Of a DNA stretch of 64,000 nucleotides, positions 34,720-44,282 are shown one piece after another. Origin of the DNA: Sinorhizobium medicae (GTDB lineage: Bacteria; Pseudomonadota; Alphaproteobacteria; Rhizobiales; Rhizobiaceae). The first letter of the stretch is position 1. Every line of letters begins with the position of its first letter. The position numbers and the translations under genes are program-made. The stretch lies in the NCBI RefSeq assembly GCF_007827695.1, contig NZ_VITA01000007.1, forward strand, positions 301,410-365,409, in the 5' to 3' direction. The notes beneath the pieces are model-generated. The model had not been told where the DNA came from. It made no database searches and saw only the letters and a list, made by a program, of their open reading frames with translations.

Positions 34720-36152
34720 GGCTCAATCGCCTCGTTCTCGTTGTTGTTCATGCCCGCCGCGGCGGCAACGGCCAGCAGGGAGAAGCCGAAGATGCGCCTG
34801 ACGGCGAAATGCAGGATGGCTGCCTCCACGAACATCGCGCCTGCAGTCGCGGCGGCTGCGCCCGTCAGGCCGAAGGCCGGAATGAGCGTCAGGTTCAAGG
34901 CGATGTTTGCCCCGAGCGCGGCGGCATAAAGGACGGCGCAAAGCTTTTGCCGCCCTGCCATCGTGAGCAGTGTTTCGGCGGGTCCGACGAAGGCCTTGGC
35001 AAGAATTCCCGTCAGCAGAATGGCCATCAAGGGCGCACCCGATGTAAAGGCCGGGCCGAACAGCGAAAGCAGCATGTTGCCTGCTGCCAGCACGCAGCCG
35101 CCGATGACAAGCGAAGGCCAGAAGCACCAGCGCGCGCTTTCCACGGCGATTTCCGCCAACTGCCGGCGGTCGCCGGCAGCCATGGCCGCGGCAAACCGCG
35201 GACCTGCCGCTGCCTTGACAGCGAACATGACGAAATGAACGAGTGCCATTGTCTTGGCCGCCGCGAAATAGACCGCCACATCGTCCGGCTTCAGGTAAAG
35301 ACCCACGATGACGACGTCGGAATTGGTCAGCAGGAAACCGAAACCGTCGACCAGAAAGATCGGAACGGAAACGCGCAGCCACCGCCCTAGCTCGATCTTC
35401 ATCGGTCCGCGCGTGTAGTGCCGATGGAGTCGCCATGCCATCGCAAGAAACTGTCCGAACGTGGTGACATAGGTCGCCGCCAGTGCAGCGCCCATGGCCG
35501 TCGTCGCATCACGGGGGAGCCCGGCCCGGACCGCGATGATCATGAAACCGAGAATCAGCATCGGACGTACGAGATAGGTCGGGCTCATCGCCGCGACCGG
35601 CCAGCTATGCGCCCGTGCGGTGCCGTCCAGGACGTCGCCGAGCGCGATCATCGGCAGGGTGAACAGGCCGATATAGAGCGGGATCACATAGTAGCTTTCG
35701 ATAGCTGACCCGAAGGCCCAGAGGCCGGTCATCCCGGCAGCGGCGAGCATGGTTGCCGAAATCATCGCGAAGACGCGTGCCGTGGTCGTCAGGCCGCGGA
35801 TGTTCGCAAGTGCTGCGGTCGTATGATATTCCGGCAGGAAGCGGATCACGGTCGCATGGAAGCCGAGGCAGGACAGGTTCCCGAAGAGGACGACCAGTAC
35901 CCAGACGAAAATGAAGATGCCGTATTCGAATTCGCCGACGAACCGCGCCAGAACGATTTGTGAAAGGAAAGCGATTGCCGCGCTGACGACACGGATCAGA
36001 AAGGCGATGAGCGCAACGCGCTGGGCGCTGCGCCTCTGATCGGCACCCGCAAGAAGCGGCGTGAGCCCCCGCGCAACAAGAGAAAGGCGATATCTCAGCG
36101 CCGGCGGCAGCATTCGTCCGGCCGATTGACATACCGCCATGAACACGAGCAC
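34716..36152 (-). CDS. polysaccharide flippase (MOP/Wzx-like)
   Basis: A 478-residue MOP-superfamily transporter with 12-14 predicted helices. It has RVVSAAIAFLSQIVLARFVGEFEYGIFIFVWVL at the N-terminus and LLMAILLTGILAKAFVGPAETLLTMAGRQK in the second half. Such proteins flip lipid-linked oligosaccharides across the inner membrane. A basic cytoplasmic N-terminus of about 35 residues precedes helix 1; ATGs at 36152 and 36140 are both possible starts. It is translationally coupled to the CelD-like acetyltransferase, suggesting acetyl-decorated polysaccharide export. It is separated from the FloR-like gene by two hairpins. Confidence 0.84.
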   Translation of the reverse strand: MLVFMAVCQSAGRMLPPALRYRLSLVARGLTPLLAGADQRRSAQRVALIAFLIRVVSAAIAFLSQIVLARFVGEFEYGIFIFVWVLVVLFGNLSCLGFHATVIRFLPEYHTTAALANIRGLTTTARVFAMISATMLAAAGMTGLWAFGSAIESYYVIPLYIGLFTLPMIALGDVLDGTARAHSWPVAAMSPTYLVRPMLILGFMIIAVRAGLPRDATTAMGAALAATYVTTFGQFLAMAWRLHRHYTRGPMKIELGRWLRVSVPIFLVDGFGFLLTNSDVVIVGLYLKPDDVAVYFAAAKTMALVHFVMFAVKAAAGPRFAAAMAAGDRRQLAEIAVESARWCFWPSLVIGGCVLAAGNMLLSLFGPAFTSGAPLMAILLTGILAKAFVGPAETLLTMAGRQKLCAVLYAAALGANIALNLTLIPAFGLTGAAAATAGAMFVEAAILHFAVRRIFGFSLLAVAAAAGMNNNENEAIEP

Positions 36153-36205
36153 ACCCTGACATTACGCAATACAGGGCTTCACTTCTGCCAGATCAGCGTT
36201 AACAA

Positions 36206-36261
36206 AGGGTTCAGCACCCTCGTTTAGCGGGTGAGGAAGCCGGGCTTTTGCCGACTTCCTC
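36206..36261 (-). terminator. hairpins after the FloR-like gene
   Basis: GAGGAAG (36233-36239) and CTTCCTC (36255-36261) flank an inner CGG/CCG pairing. A second hairpin AGGGTTCAGCACCCT lies at 36206-36220. Neither has a T-tract leftward, so intrinsic termination is uncertain. Confidence 0.4.
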
Positions 36262-36266
36262 TACAA

Positions 36267-37466
36267 TCATGTCTGCGGCTGCCTTCCGGAATGCAGCTGC
36301 CGGCGCGCGATCAGCACGATACCGGCCATGATCGAGGCATAGGCCGCAAGCGGCAATGCGGTGTCGCCGGGCAGTGCGATCACGAGCAGTGTCCCCGCCG
36401 TCGCGACGATGAGGCTTTGGACGCAGAAATAGACTGCGACCGCCGAACCCGCCATGTCTCCAAAATCCTTGAGAGCGCCGTTCGCGGTTACCGACACCGT
36501 GAAGACGATGCCGACGGCCATGACCCACATGGGCGCGATGAAGACCCAGGACGAAGGGGTGCCGAGGCCTTGCCCGGCAGCCAGGAGTGCCGCCCCGAGG
36601 AGCAACATGCACATGCCCCGCAGGAGGCTGCCCGAAGTTCCCCATCGGAAGACAAACTGCTTGGCAAAGCGCGCCGTGAAGATCATGACGGCCGCGACGG
36701 TGGCAAAGGCGAGGCTGAACTGAAGCTCCGAATATCCTGCCTTGCCGATCAGCACGCGCGGTGAGGTGGAAAAGAACACGAAGAAGGTGCCCATGGCGGC
36801 GCTGAAGCCGAGAGTATAGGTCCAGAAGGCGAGGCTGCGGAGAAGCGGCCCGAATGCGTGCCGCGACGGCGCGGGCGCCGAAGGGCGAGATTCATGCCAC
36901 CGGGGCAAGGCCTGCAGCAGCGCGATTACGGCAAATGCGCCCAGTGTCACGAAGATCGAGCGCCATCCGAACCTCTCCGCCAGCGCGGCACCGGCGATCG
37001 GCCCCAGAGCCGGCACGAATGCCAGGATGGAACTGAACAGGCTGTAGATGACCACGCTTTCAGGGCGATTGCCATATACATCCCGAATAGTCGAGAAGGT
37101 GGCCACCAGGGCCGCAGATGCGCCAATCGCCTGCAGGAAGCGGAAGGCGACGAAAGGAATGGCGCTGGATGATGCCGCAAGGCAGAACGAAGCCGCGGCG
37201 AAAAGCATCGCTCCGCCGATGAGCACGGGCCGTCGTCCGATGCGATCGGAGAGAGGCCCGAAGACGATCTGGCCGAGGCCGAGCATGACCACATAGAGGC
37301 TCAGCGTGAGCTGCACCACGGCGGGGCTGGTCCCGAGAATGCCCGGCATCGCCGGAACGATGGGGAGATAGATATCCATGGCCAGGGAGGCGAGGATATC
37401 GAAGGGCGCCATCAGCAGCAGCGCTGCCGGCAGCGAATAGCGCCAGACATGTGGCTTTGAAGACAT
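36267..37466 (-). CDS. FloR/CmlA-like MFS drug exporter
   Basis: A 399-residue, 12-helix major facilitator of the Bcr/CflA/CmlA branch. From residue 9 (RYSLPAALLLMAPFDILASLAMDIYLP) onward it follows the florfenicol/chloramphenicol exporter FloR closely as I recall that sequence: the motif-A loop GPLSDRIGRRPVL, AFRFLQAIGASAALVATFSTIRDVY, LFSSILAFVPALGPIAGA, GFSAAMGTFFVFFSTSPRVLIG and MWVMAVGIVFTVSVTANGAL. I chose the ATG at 37466 (GGAAG site, start aligns with FloR); a TTG at 37484 would add six residues. Efflux of phenicols is a hypothesis. It is flanked by core genes, with no mobile element. Confidence 0.85.
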   Translation of the reverse strand: MSSKPHVWRYSLPAALLLMAPFDILASLAMDIYLPIVPAMPGILGTSPAVVQLTLSLYVVMLGLGQIVFGPLSDRIGRRPVLIGGAMLFAAASFCLAASSSAIPFVAFRFLQAIGASAALVATFSTIRDVYGNRPESVVIYSLFSSILAFVPALGPIAGAALAERFGWRSIFVTLGAFAVIALLQALPRWHESRPSAPAPSRHAFGPLLRSLAFWTYTLGFSAAMGTFFVFFSTSPRVLIGKAGYSELQFSLAFATVAAVMIFTARFAKQFVFRWGTSGSLLRGMCMLLLGAALLAAGQGLGTPSSWVFIAPMWVMAVGIVFTVSVTANGALKDFGDMAGSAVAVYFCVQSLIVATAGTLLVIALPGDTALPLAAYASIMAGIVLIARRQLHSGRQPQT

Positions 37467-37540
37467 GGAAAGACTTCCGCTCAAATGAGGAACATTCGGC
37501 GGCGGTCGGCCTATCAGGATCAGGGTCGGATCGACAGACG

Positions 37541-37569
37541 CCGCAACAACAGGAAATGCGTTGTTGCGG
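37541..37569. terminator. hairpin downstream of secA
   Basis: CCGCAACAAC (37541-37550) and GTTGTTGCGG (37560-37569) form a perfect 10-bp stem with a nine-base loop, 77 bases past the secA stop. No T-tract on the secA strand, so it may be an mRNA 3' end stabiliser rather than a terminator. Confidence 0.45.
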
Positions 37570-37645
37570 CTTATTTGTCTGAAGACTTTTCAGCTCCCAT
37601 GGCTACGGCTCCATGCATTCGGACTTGGGCATACGGGGCTCGCGA

Positions 37646-40357
37646 TCAAGCCTCGTATACGCCGTGGCAATGCTTGTACTTCTTGCCGGAGCCGCAGGGG
37701 CAGGCTTCGTTGCGCGAGACCTTGCCCCAGGTCGACGGGTCGGCCGGGTCGCGGGTCGTGGGGGCGACCGCCAGCAAAGTGTCGCCTGCGGGCGCAAAGT
37801 CGTCCTCGCCTGTCAAGGGATCGATGTGGTGCGCCTGCATCGGCGGCAGGGGCTGAGGCTCCTCGGGAGCTTCGCGAACCAGCTCGACGCGCATCAGCTG
37901 TGCCGTCACTGCCTGGCGCAGATTGCCGAGGAGCGCCTGGAACAGCTCGAAAGCCTCGGACTTGTATTCCTGCAACGGGTCACGCTGGGCGTATCCGCGG
38001 AAGCCTATCACCGATCTCAGATGGTCGAGGTTTACGATGTGCTCGCGCCAGAGATGGTCGAGCGTCTGAAGAATGACCGAACGCTCAACATATTGCATGA
38101 CCTCGGGACCGAAACGCTCGGCGCGATCGGCCGCCGCTTGGTCCGCAGCGGCGGTGATGCGCTCGCGGATATCATCCTCGGCGATGCCTTCTTCGGCAAC
38201 CCATTCGACGATTGGCAGGTCGAGATTGAGATATTGCTGGACGTCGGCCTTCAGTCCCTCCGCATCCCATTTCTCGGCATAGGCACGCTCCGGAATCCGC
38301 TTCGCGACCACTTCCTCGATCACTTCGTTGCGCATGTCGGTCACCGTATCGGTGACGCTCTCCGCATCCATCAGTTCGATGCGCTGCTCGAAGATGACCT
38401 TGCGTTGGTCGTTGAGCACGTCGTCGTATTTCAGGAGGTTCTTGCGGATGTCGAAGTTGCGCGCCTCGACCTTCTTCTGGGCGCGTTCGAGCGCCTTGTT
38501 GATCCAGGGGTGAACGATCGCCTCGCCTTCCTTCAGGCCGAGCTTCTGCAGCATGCCGTCCATACGGTCGGAGCCGAAGATGCGCATCAGATCGTCCTGA
38601 AGGGACAGGTAGAATTTGGAGCGGCCCGGGTCTCCCTGACGGCCGGAGCGGCCGCGCAACTGGTTGTCGATGCGTCGGCTTTCGTGCCGTTCTGTGGCAA
38701 GAACGTAAAGCCCCCCCGCGGCGAGAGCCTTTTCCTTGAGCACTTGAACCTCTTCGCGGATCGCCTTTTCGCGTGATTCGCGCTCGGCACCGGGTTCGAC
38801 GTCGCTCAGTTCCTGCTGAATGCGCATGTCGGGGTTGCCGCCAAGCTGGATGTCGGTACCGCGGCCGGCCATATTGGTGGCGATCGTAATGGCGCCCGGA
38901 ACGCCGGCCTGCGCGACGATAAAGGCTTCCTGCTCGTGATATCGGGCGTTCAGCACCTGAAACTTCGAAAACCCGTCCTTCTTCAGCATTTCGGCGAGAA
39001 GCTCTGACTTCTCGATGGAGGTTGTGCCGACGAGCATCGGTTGACCGCGCTCATGCGCGGATTTGATCTCTTCGATAATCGCCTTGAATTTTTCGCCGAC
39101 GGTACGATAGACCTCGTCGTCCTCGTCGATGCGCTTGATCGGCAGGTTGGTCGGCACCTCGAGCACTTCGAGGCCGTAGATGTTGCCGAATTCCTCCGCT
39201 TCCGTCGCCGCAGTACCGGTCATCCCGGCCAGCTTGTCGTACATGCGGAAATAGTTCTGGAAGGTGATCGAGGCGAGTGTCTGGTTCTCGGGCTGGATCT
39301 GCACCTTCTCCTTGGCTTCGAGTGCCTGGTGCTGCCCTTCGGAGTAGCGGCGGCCCGGCATCATGCGACCGGTAAACTCGTCGATGATGACGATCTCGCC
39401 GTTTCGCACGATATAGTCCTTGTCGCGCGTGAACAGTTTGTGGGCCTTGAGCGCGTTGTTGACGTGGTGAACGATCGCCACGTTCTCGATGTCGTAGAGC
39501 GACTCGCCTTTCAACAGGCCCGCCTCACGCAGCATGTTTTCGAGTTTCTCGGTGCCGTCCTCCGAGAAGTTGGCCGAGCGCTGCTTTTCGTCGATCTCGT
39601 AGTCTTCCGGAGACAGGCGCGGAATGAACTCGTTGATGGTGTTGTAGAGGTCGGAACGGTCGTCAAGCGGCCCGGAGATGATGAGAGGCGTGCGTGCTTC
39701 GTCCACCAGAATCGAGTCCACTTCGTCGACGATCGCGAAGAAGTGGCCGCGCTGCACCATCTGGGAGCGTTCGTACTTCATGTTGTCGCGCAGATAATCG
39801 AAGCCGAGCTCGTTGTTCGTCGCATAGGTGACGTCGCAGGCATAGGCGTCGCGGCGCTGCTCGTCGGAGAGGCCGTGGACGATAACGCCTGTGGACATGC
39901 CGAGGAAGCCGTAGATGCGGCCCATCATGCCGGCGTCGCGCTGGGCGAGGTAATCGTTGACGGTGACCACGTGCACACCCTTGCCGGCGAGCGCGTTGAG
40001 ATAGACGGGAAGGGTGGCGACGAGCGTCTTGCCTTCGCCGGTCTTCATTTCCGCGATGGCGCGCTCGTGCAGGATCATGCCGCCAATCAGCTGGACGTCG
40101 AAGGGGCGCAGCCCGAGGACGCGGCGCGCAGCCTCGCGCACGACTGCAAAGGCCGGCACGAGAATGTCGTCCAATGACTTTCCGTCGGCGATTTCACGAC
40201 GAAATTCCGCCGTCTTCGCCGCAAGGGCCTCGTCGCTCAGGGCCTTCATTTCGGCTTCGAGAGCATTGATGGCGTCCACCCGGCCCTTGTAGCCGCGAAC
40301 GCGGCGATCGTTGGCCGAACCAAACAACTTGCGGGCAAAGCCGCCGAGACTGACCAT
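37646..40357 (-). CDS. secA: preprotein translocase ATPase SecA
   Basis: The 903-residue motor of Sec-dependent export. It is a DEAD-like ATPase with Walker A MKTGEGKT and [18 protein letters not shown], a preprotein-crosslinking domain, the second nucleotide fold ([55 protein letters not shown]), then the helical wing/scaffold. The C-terminal zinc motif is complete ([14 protein letters not shown]; Cys886, Cys888, Cys897, His898) for SecB/ribosome binding. Length is usual for rhizobia. It acts at the membrane with SecYEG. It is divergent from the parvulin gene; its leader has a hairpin (40400-40417). Confidence 0.96.
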   Translation of the reverse strand: MVSLGGFARKLFGSANDRRVRGYKGRVDAINALEAEMKALSDEALAAKTAEFRREIADGKSLDDILVPAFAVVREAARRVLGLRPFDVQLIGGMILHERAIAEMKTGEGKTLVATLPVYLNALAGKGVHVVTVNDYLAQRDAGMMGRIYGFLGMSTGVIVHGLSDEQRRDAYACDVTYATNNELGFDYLRDNMKYERSQMVQRGHFFAIVDEVDSILVDEARTPLIISGPLDDRSDLYNTINEFIPRLSPEDYEIDEKQRSANFSEDGTEKLENMLREAGLLKGESLYDIENVAIVHHVNNALKAHKLFTRDKDYIVRNGEIVIIDEFTGRMMPGRRYSEGQHQALEAKEKVQIQPENQTLASITFQNYFRMYDKLAGMTGTAATEAEEFGNIYGLEVLEVPTNLPIKRIDEDDEVYRTVGEKFKAIIEEIKSAHERGQPMLVGTTSIEKSELLAEMLKKDGFSKFQVLNARYHEQEAFIVAQAGVPGAITIATNMAGRGTDIQLGGNPDMRIQQELSDVEPGAERESREKAIREEVQVLKEKALAAGGLYVLATERHESRRIDNQLRGRSGRQGDPGRSKFYLSLQDDLMRIFGSDRMDGMLQKLGLKEGEAIVHPWINKALERAQKKVEARNFDIRKNLLKYDDVLNDQRKVIFEQRIELMDAESVTDTVTDMRNEVIEEVVAKRIPERAYAEKWDAEGLKADVQQYLNLDLPIVEWVAEEGIAEDDIRERITAAADQAAADRAERFGPEVMQYVERSVILQTLDHLWREHIVNLDHLRSVIGFRGYAQRDPLQEYKSEAFELFQALLGNLRQAVTAQLMRVELVREAPEEPQPLPPMQAHHIDPLTGEDDFAPAGDTLLAVAPTTRDPADPSTWGKVSRNEACPCGSGKKYKHCHGVYEA

Positions 40358-40603
40358 GCGAATGGTCCTTTCCTTATTTGTCGCCTTGGCTTTCGGGCGC
40401 GCGGTCGAAAAACCGCGTCACGCCGCGAAACGCCCGGAAACTGTTCTGGACGCGAGGTTGCGTGACAGATAAGAGGGGGGTCGGATTATGTCAACGCACT
40501 TGCACGGCCGGACGGCTGCAGAACCGCCACATTCTGGTTGTTGTGCAGCACTCGCAGGGCCGGCGCCAATCGCGCTGGCGGCCAATGGTGAAAGGTTAGG
40601 AAA

Positions 40604-41458
40604 ATGCTCAGATACAAGACCCTTGCGGCCGCGGCCCTGGTCGCGATGATTGCAGCGGGCGTCGCCCGCGCCGAAGGGACCGACCCGGTCATTGCGAAAG
40701 TCGGGGACCAGGAAATCCGCCAGTCGGAACTTGATCTCGCAGTCACGAGCCTCGATCCGCAACTTCAGCGGATGCCCGACGAGCAGAAGCGCGCCGCAGC
40801 GCTTTCGGCCGTTATCGACGTCAAGCTGCTTTTGAAGGACGCCGAAAAGGAAGGCCTTCAGAACGACGAGACGTTCAAGCAGCGCATTGCCTTCCTGACG
40901 GAACGGGAATTGCACAACGCCTATTTCAAAAAGCATGTGATCGATGCCGTGACGCCTGAAGAAGTGAAGGCGCGCTATGACAAGGAAATTGCAGCCATTC
41001 CTCCGCAGGAAGAGGTGAAGGCCCGGCATATCCTCGTCAAGACAGAGGACGAGGCGAAGGCAGTGATCAAGGAACTGGACGCCGGCAAGAACTTTGCGGA
41101 GCTTGCCAAGGCGAAGTCCACCGATCCGAACAAGGACGAGGGCGGCGACCTCGGATATTTCACCAAGGGCCGCATGGTGCCGGAATTCGAAACGGCAGCT
41201 TTCGCTCTGGAAAAGGGCGCCTACACGAAGACACCGGTCAAGACGCAGTTCGGCTTCCACGTCATCCTCGTCGAGGACAAGCGTCCCCAGGCGCCGCCGA
41301 CGCTGGAGCAGGTCGAGCCCCAGGTTCGCCAGCTCGTCATGCGCGACAGGTATCTCGAGCTTCTGAATTCAGCGAAGGAGAGCACTGCAGTCGAAATCTC
41401 CGACCCGGCTCTCAAGAAGGCCTATGACGAGGCCGGCAAACCGCAGGAAAGCAAGTAA
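40604..41458 (+). CDS. periplasmic parvulin-type peptidyl-prolyl isomerase
   Basis: A 284-residue exported PpiC/SurA-like foldase. A Sec signal peptide (MLRYKTLAAAALVAMIAAGVARA) cleaves near residue 23. A SurA-like helical chaperone segment (40-130) is followed by the rotamase domain (about 135-235): EEVKARHILVKTEDEAKAVIKEL, FAELAKAKSTDPNKDEGGDLGYFTKGRMVPEFE, and TQFGFHVILVEDKR. It assists folding of exported proteins, fitting its divergent neighbour secA. It has a GAAAGG ribosome site. It is followed by a structured 170-base region with a terminator and a likely small RNA. Confidence 0.9.
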   Translation: MLRYKTLAAAALVAMIAAGVARAEGTDPVIAKVGDQEIRQSELDLAVTSLDPQLQRMPDEQKRAAALSAVIDVKLLLKDAEKEGLQNDETFKQRIAFLTERELHNAYFKKHVIDAVTPEEVKARYDKEIAAIPPQEEVKARHILVKTEDEAKAVIKELDAGKNFAELAKAKSTDPNKDEGGDLGYFTKGRMVPEFETAAFALEKGAYTKTPVKTQFGFHVILVEDKRPQAPPTLEQVEPQVRQLVMRDRYLELLNSAKESTAVEISDPALKKAYDEAGKPQESK

Positions 41459-41592
41459 GCACCGAAGGCCGGGCGGGGCTGTCCCTTCGGGGCGCGTACG
41501 GCCCGAGCGGGGTTGAAGGTCTGCTCGCATTTGCTCCGCTCGCCTTTAAAAGACCAGGATGCCCGACGGCTGAACGCCGTTCGGGCATTTCG
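41435..41592 (+). ncRNA. probable trans-encoded small RNA (alpha-r45-like)
   Basis: The parvulin-argJ spacer folds as three successive stem-loops: CCGAAGG/CCCTTCGG (from 41462), GAGCGG/CCGCTC (41504-41545 region), and the terminator at 41560-41587 followed by TTTCGC. I recall that the rhizobial alpha-r45 sRNA family (about 150 nt) maps beside argJ. Size and place fit, but this is memory plus inference. A CTATGA hexamer at 41422-41427 could be its -10 element. Confidence 0.4.
41560..41591 (+). terminator. Rho-independent terminator before argJ
   Basis: TGCCCGACGGC and GCCGTTCGGGCA pair with a single bulge around the loop TGAAC, followed by TTT. It ends the parvulin transcript or the small RNA, 40 bases before the argJ start. 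Confidence 0.7.
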
Positions 41593-41630
41593 CGCAACAT
41601 TCGAGACTTCTGAAAAACAGGTTTGATTCA

Positions 41631-42872
41631 ATGTCCGGTTCCGTCTCTCCGCTTGCTCCGAAGACCTTCGCCGAAATGCCTGCCCTGCGCGGCGTACGCA
41701 TGGCAACCGCTGCCGCAGGGATCAAGTACAAGAACCGTACGGACGTATTGATGATGCTCTTCGACCGGCCGGCATCCGTCGCCGGCGTGTTCACGCGGTC
41801 GAAGTGCCCCTCCGCACCGGTCGACCACTGCCGCCAGAACCTGCCGGGCGGCGTTGCGCGCGCCGTCGTCGTCAATTCGGGCAATGCCAACGCATTCACC
41901 GGCAAGAAGGGCAGGGAGGCCACCAAGCTGACCGCCGAGGCCGCGGCCAGGGCGGTCGGCTGCAGCGAGGCGGAGGTATTTCTGGCGTCGACGGGCGTTA
42001 TCGGCGAGCCGCTCGACGCCACCAAGTTCGCCGGTGTCCTCGATAAGCTTGCCGCGTCGGCCACCGAAGACCTGTGGTTCGAAGCGGCCAAAGCGATCAT
42101 GACGACCGATACCTATCCCAAGGTCGCCACCCGCAGCGCCGACATCGGCGGCATCAGTGTCGTGCTCAACGGGATTGCCAAAGGCGCCGGGATGATCGCG
42201 CCGGACATGGCGACCATGCTGTCCTTCGTCGTCACCGACGCCGATATCGCTCCGGCGGCGCTTCAGGCGCTGCTTTCGGCCGGAGTCGGACCGACCTTCA
42301 ATTCGGTGACTGTCGACAGCGACACATCCACCTCGGACACGCTGATGCTGTTTGCAACCGGTGCGGCGGCAGACGATGGCCAGGTAAGGGTAGAAGATGC
42401 GGCCGACGCGCGTCTCGACGCCTTCCGCATCGCGCTCAACGATCTGCTGCGCGATCTCGCGCTGCAGGTGGTGCGCGACGGCGAGGGGGCACGCAAGATG
42501 GTCGAGGTGACCGTCGAGGGCGCAGAGAACGATTCCGCGGCGAAACGCATTGCCCTTTCGATAGCCAATTCGCCGCTCGTCAAAACGGCGGTTGCCGGCG
42601 AGGATGCCAATTGGGGCCGCGTCGTCATGGCGGTCGGCAAGGCCGGCGAAATGGCCGAGCGTGACCGGCTGGCGATCTGGTTCGGCGATATCCGCGTAGC
42701 GGTCGAGGGCGAGCGCGATCCGGCCTATTCCGAAGCGGCCGCGAGTGCGGTGATGCAGGGCGAGACCATTCCGATCCGTGTCGATATCGGTATCGGCTCG
42801 GGCCGTGCCACGGTCTACACCTGCGATCTGACCAAGGAATATGTGGAAATCAACGGCGACTACAGAAGCTGA
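41631..42872 (+). CDS. argJ: glutamate N-acetyltransferase / amino-acid acetyltransferase
   Basis: A 413-residue ornithine acetyltransferase of the N-terminal-nucleophile fold. It recycles the acetyl group from N-acetylornithine to glutamate in the arginine pathway. Autoprocessing occurs before the nucleophile Thr195 ([15 protein letters not shown]). [13 protein letters not shown] (80-91) forms the oxyanion/substrate region, and the C-terminal [11 protein letters not shown] is the conserved end. Normal length and no defects. It heads a likely three-gene unit with a GNAT acetyltransferase and mutT. argH elsewhere in the window serves the same pathway. Confidence 0.95.
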   Translation: MSGSVSPLAPKTFAEMPALRGVRMATAAAGIKYKNRTDVLMMLFDRPASVAGVFTRSKCPSAPVDHCRQNLPGGVARAVVVNSGNANAFTGKKGREATKLTAEAAARAVGCSEAEVFLASTGVIGEPLDATKFAGVLDKLAASATEDLWFEAAKAIMTTDTYPKVATRSADIGGISVVLNGIAKGAGMIAPDMATMLSFVVTDADIAPAALQALLSAGVGPTFNSVTVDSDTSTSDTLMLFATGAAADDGQVRVEDAADARLDAFRIALNDLLRDLALQVVRDGEGARKMVEVTVEGAENDSAAKRIALSIANSPLVKTAVAGEDANWGRVVMAVGKAGEMAERDRLAIWFGDIRVAVEGERDPAYSEAAASAVMQGETIPIRVDIGIGSGRATVYTCDLTKEYVEINGDYRS

Positions 42873-42953
42873 GCCGGTCGGGGAGATGAGATCGGAACGT
42901 GGCTGGAGAGCTGCGGACGCTTTCCCGACGGCACGGCAGTCAAGGCTACGAAC

Positions 42954-43766
42954 ATGACATCTGATGACAGAGAGCCGCCCGGCGACGGGGCGGGGAGCGG
43001 AGAAGCGGCAACGGTTGATCTGCCGAGCGTGCGGCGGCTGGAGGCGGTGGGTTTTCGTGCCTGGCCTGCATTATCGGTACGATATGACGGCAGTTGGCTT
43101 ATTCGCTTGACGCCAGGACACCCTTCCAAGCGCCTGAATTCCGTCAATCCGCTCGATCCGTCCGACTATCGGGACATCGCCATCCGGCTGGAGAAGGCGC
43201 GCAGGCTTTTCGCCGAATCCGGCCGTGCGCTCACAGTCCGCCAGACGCCGCTCACGCCGCCGAAGATGATCGATCATATGGATGCCGAAGGCTGGACGTC
43301 GTTCGCTCACAGCCTGGTGCTGGCGCTCGATCTGGCGGAGCGCGATTTCAGCGAAGGCATCGATCATCTGCCGATCAAGGATGTGGGCCGTTTCGTGGAT
43401 GCTCGAATCCTGATCGGCAGGGATCCTGCGGAAACAAAGCCCGCGCTGACCGGGATCATCGACGCCATCAAGCCGGAATGCGGCATGTTCCTGTTCGAGG
43501 ACCGAAAGATCGGCCCGACCGCCGTATCGCTCGTCGTCCATGACAACGACCTTGCCGGCATCATGCAGTTCGCGGTTGCCGAAGCGGTGCGTCGGCGCGG
43601 CGTCGGCAGTGCGCTCCTCGACGCCTCGCTTCGGTGGGCACGCCTCAAGGGCGCAAAGAAGGCCTGGTTGCAGGTGGAGGCCGACAACGCGGCTGCGATC
43701 GAGCTTTATCGCAAGGCCGGTTTCACCGAGGTCTACCGCTATCTCTATCGTATGCCGAAGGTCTGA
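42954..43766 (+). CDS. GNAT family N-acetyltransferase
   Basis: A 270-residue protein with a C-terminal GNAT domain. AVAEAVRRRGVGSALLDASLRWA is the acetyl-CoA pyrophosphate loop (R/Q-x-x-G-x-G/A), followed by AWLQVEADNAAAIELYRKAGFTEVYRYLYRMP, the classic motif-B end. The N-terminal 130 residues (RRLEAVGFRAWPALSVRYDGSWLIRLTPGHPSKRLNSVNPLD) form a second GNAT-like half typical of double-fold family members. Substrate unknown. It lies between argJ (81 bases upstream) and mutT (5 bases downstream), so it is probably in an operon. An ATG at 42954 opens MTSDDREPPGDG. Confidence 0.87.
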   Translation: MTSDDREPPGDGAGSGEAATVDLPSVRRLEAVGFRAWPALSVRYDGSWLIRLTPGHPSKRLNSVNPLDPSDYRDIAIRLEKARRLFAESGRALTVRQTPLTPPKMIDHMDAEGWTSFAHSLVLALDLAERDFSEGIDHLPIKDVGRFVDARILIGRDPAETKPALTGIIDAIKPECGMFLFEDRKIGPTAVSLVVHDNDLAGIMQFAVAEAVRRRGVGSALLDASLRWARLKGAKKAWLQVEADNAAAIELYRKAGFTEVYRYLYRMPKV

Positions 43767-43771
43767 GGAAC

Positions 43772-44179
43772 ATGCAGGATAGGAACATCGTGCTCGTCGC
43801 CGCTTGCGCGCTCGTCGATTCCGACGGACGTGTTCTGTTGGCGCAGCGCCCGCAGGGCAAGCCTCTCGCCGGCCTCTGGGAGTTCCCGGGCGGTAAAGTC
43901 GAGAGTGGCGAGACACCCGAAGAGACGCTGATCCGCGAACTCGAAGAGGAGCTCGGGATCCGCACCAAGGTCGCGTGCCTCGCGCCGCTCACATTCGCGA
44001 GCCACGGCTATGACGAATTTCACCTGCTGATGCCGCTCTACGTCTGCCGCCGCTACGAGGGTTTCGCCGAAGGCCGCGAAGGCCAGGCCATCAAATGGGT
44101 GCGGCCCAAAGCGCTGCGCGACTATCCGATGCCGCCCGCCGACGAACCATTGATCCCGTTCCTGATGGACCTGCTTTAG
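43772..44179 (+). CDS. mutT: 8-oxo-dGTP diphosphatase MutT
   Basis: A 135-residue Nudix hydrolase. The full Nudix box is at 41-63: Gly41, Glu47, then RELEEELGI. LWEFPGGKVE and the C-terminal AIKWVRPKALRDYPMPPADEPLIPFL are characteristic of MutT, which sanitises oxidised guanine nucleotides and prevents A:T to C:G transversions. It starts 5 bases after the GNAT stop with a GAGGAA site. Its TAG stop at 44177-44179 lies within a family A repeat, so the repeat sits immediately at the gene end. Confidence 0.92.
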   Translation: MQDRNIVLVAACALVDSDGRVLLAQRPQGKPLAGLWEFPGGKVESGETPEETLIRELEEELGIRTKVACLAPLTFASHGYDEFHLLMPLYVCRRYEGFAEGREGQAIKWVRPKALRDYPMPPADEPLIPFLMDLL

Positions 44180-44282
44180 ATCACGATGTCTTAGATCGGG
44201 GCGACCTAAGATCATGAACGTGATCGACTCCAAATAAATAGAGCGGATGCGGGCGGAAAACCGCACACACTTTTCCTCATCC
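44177..44282 (+). repeat. composite palindromic repeat, family A (full copy)
   Basis: TAGATCACGATGTCTTAGATC pairs with GACCTAAGATCATGAACGTGATC (GAA bulge in the right arm), ending at 44225. The second hairpin TGCGGGCGGAAAACCGCA follows, then CACACTTTTCCTCATCCT. Its first three bases are the mutT stop codon. Confidence 0.75.

Noticed and set aside
39041..40177. 378-codon rightward frame inside secA
   Set aside because: Antisense shadow; Val/Asp/Leu-biased, no family match.
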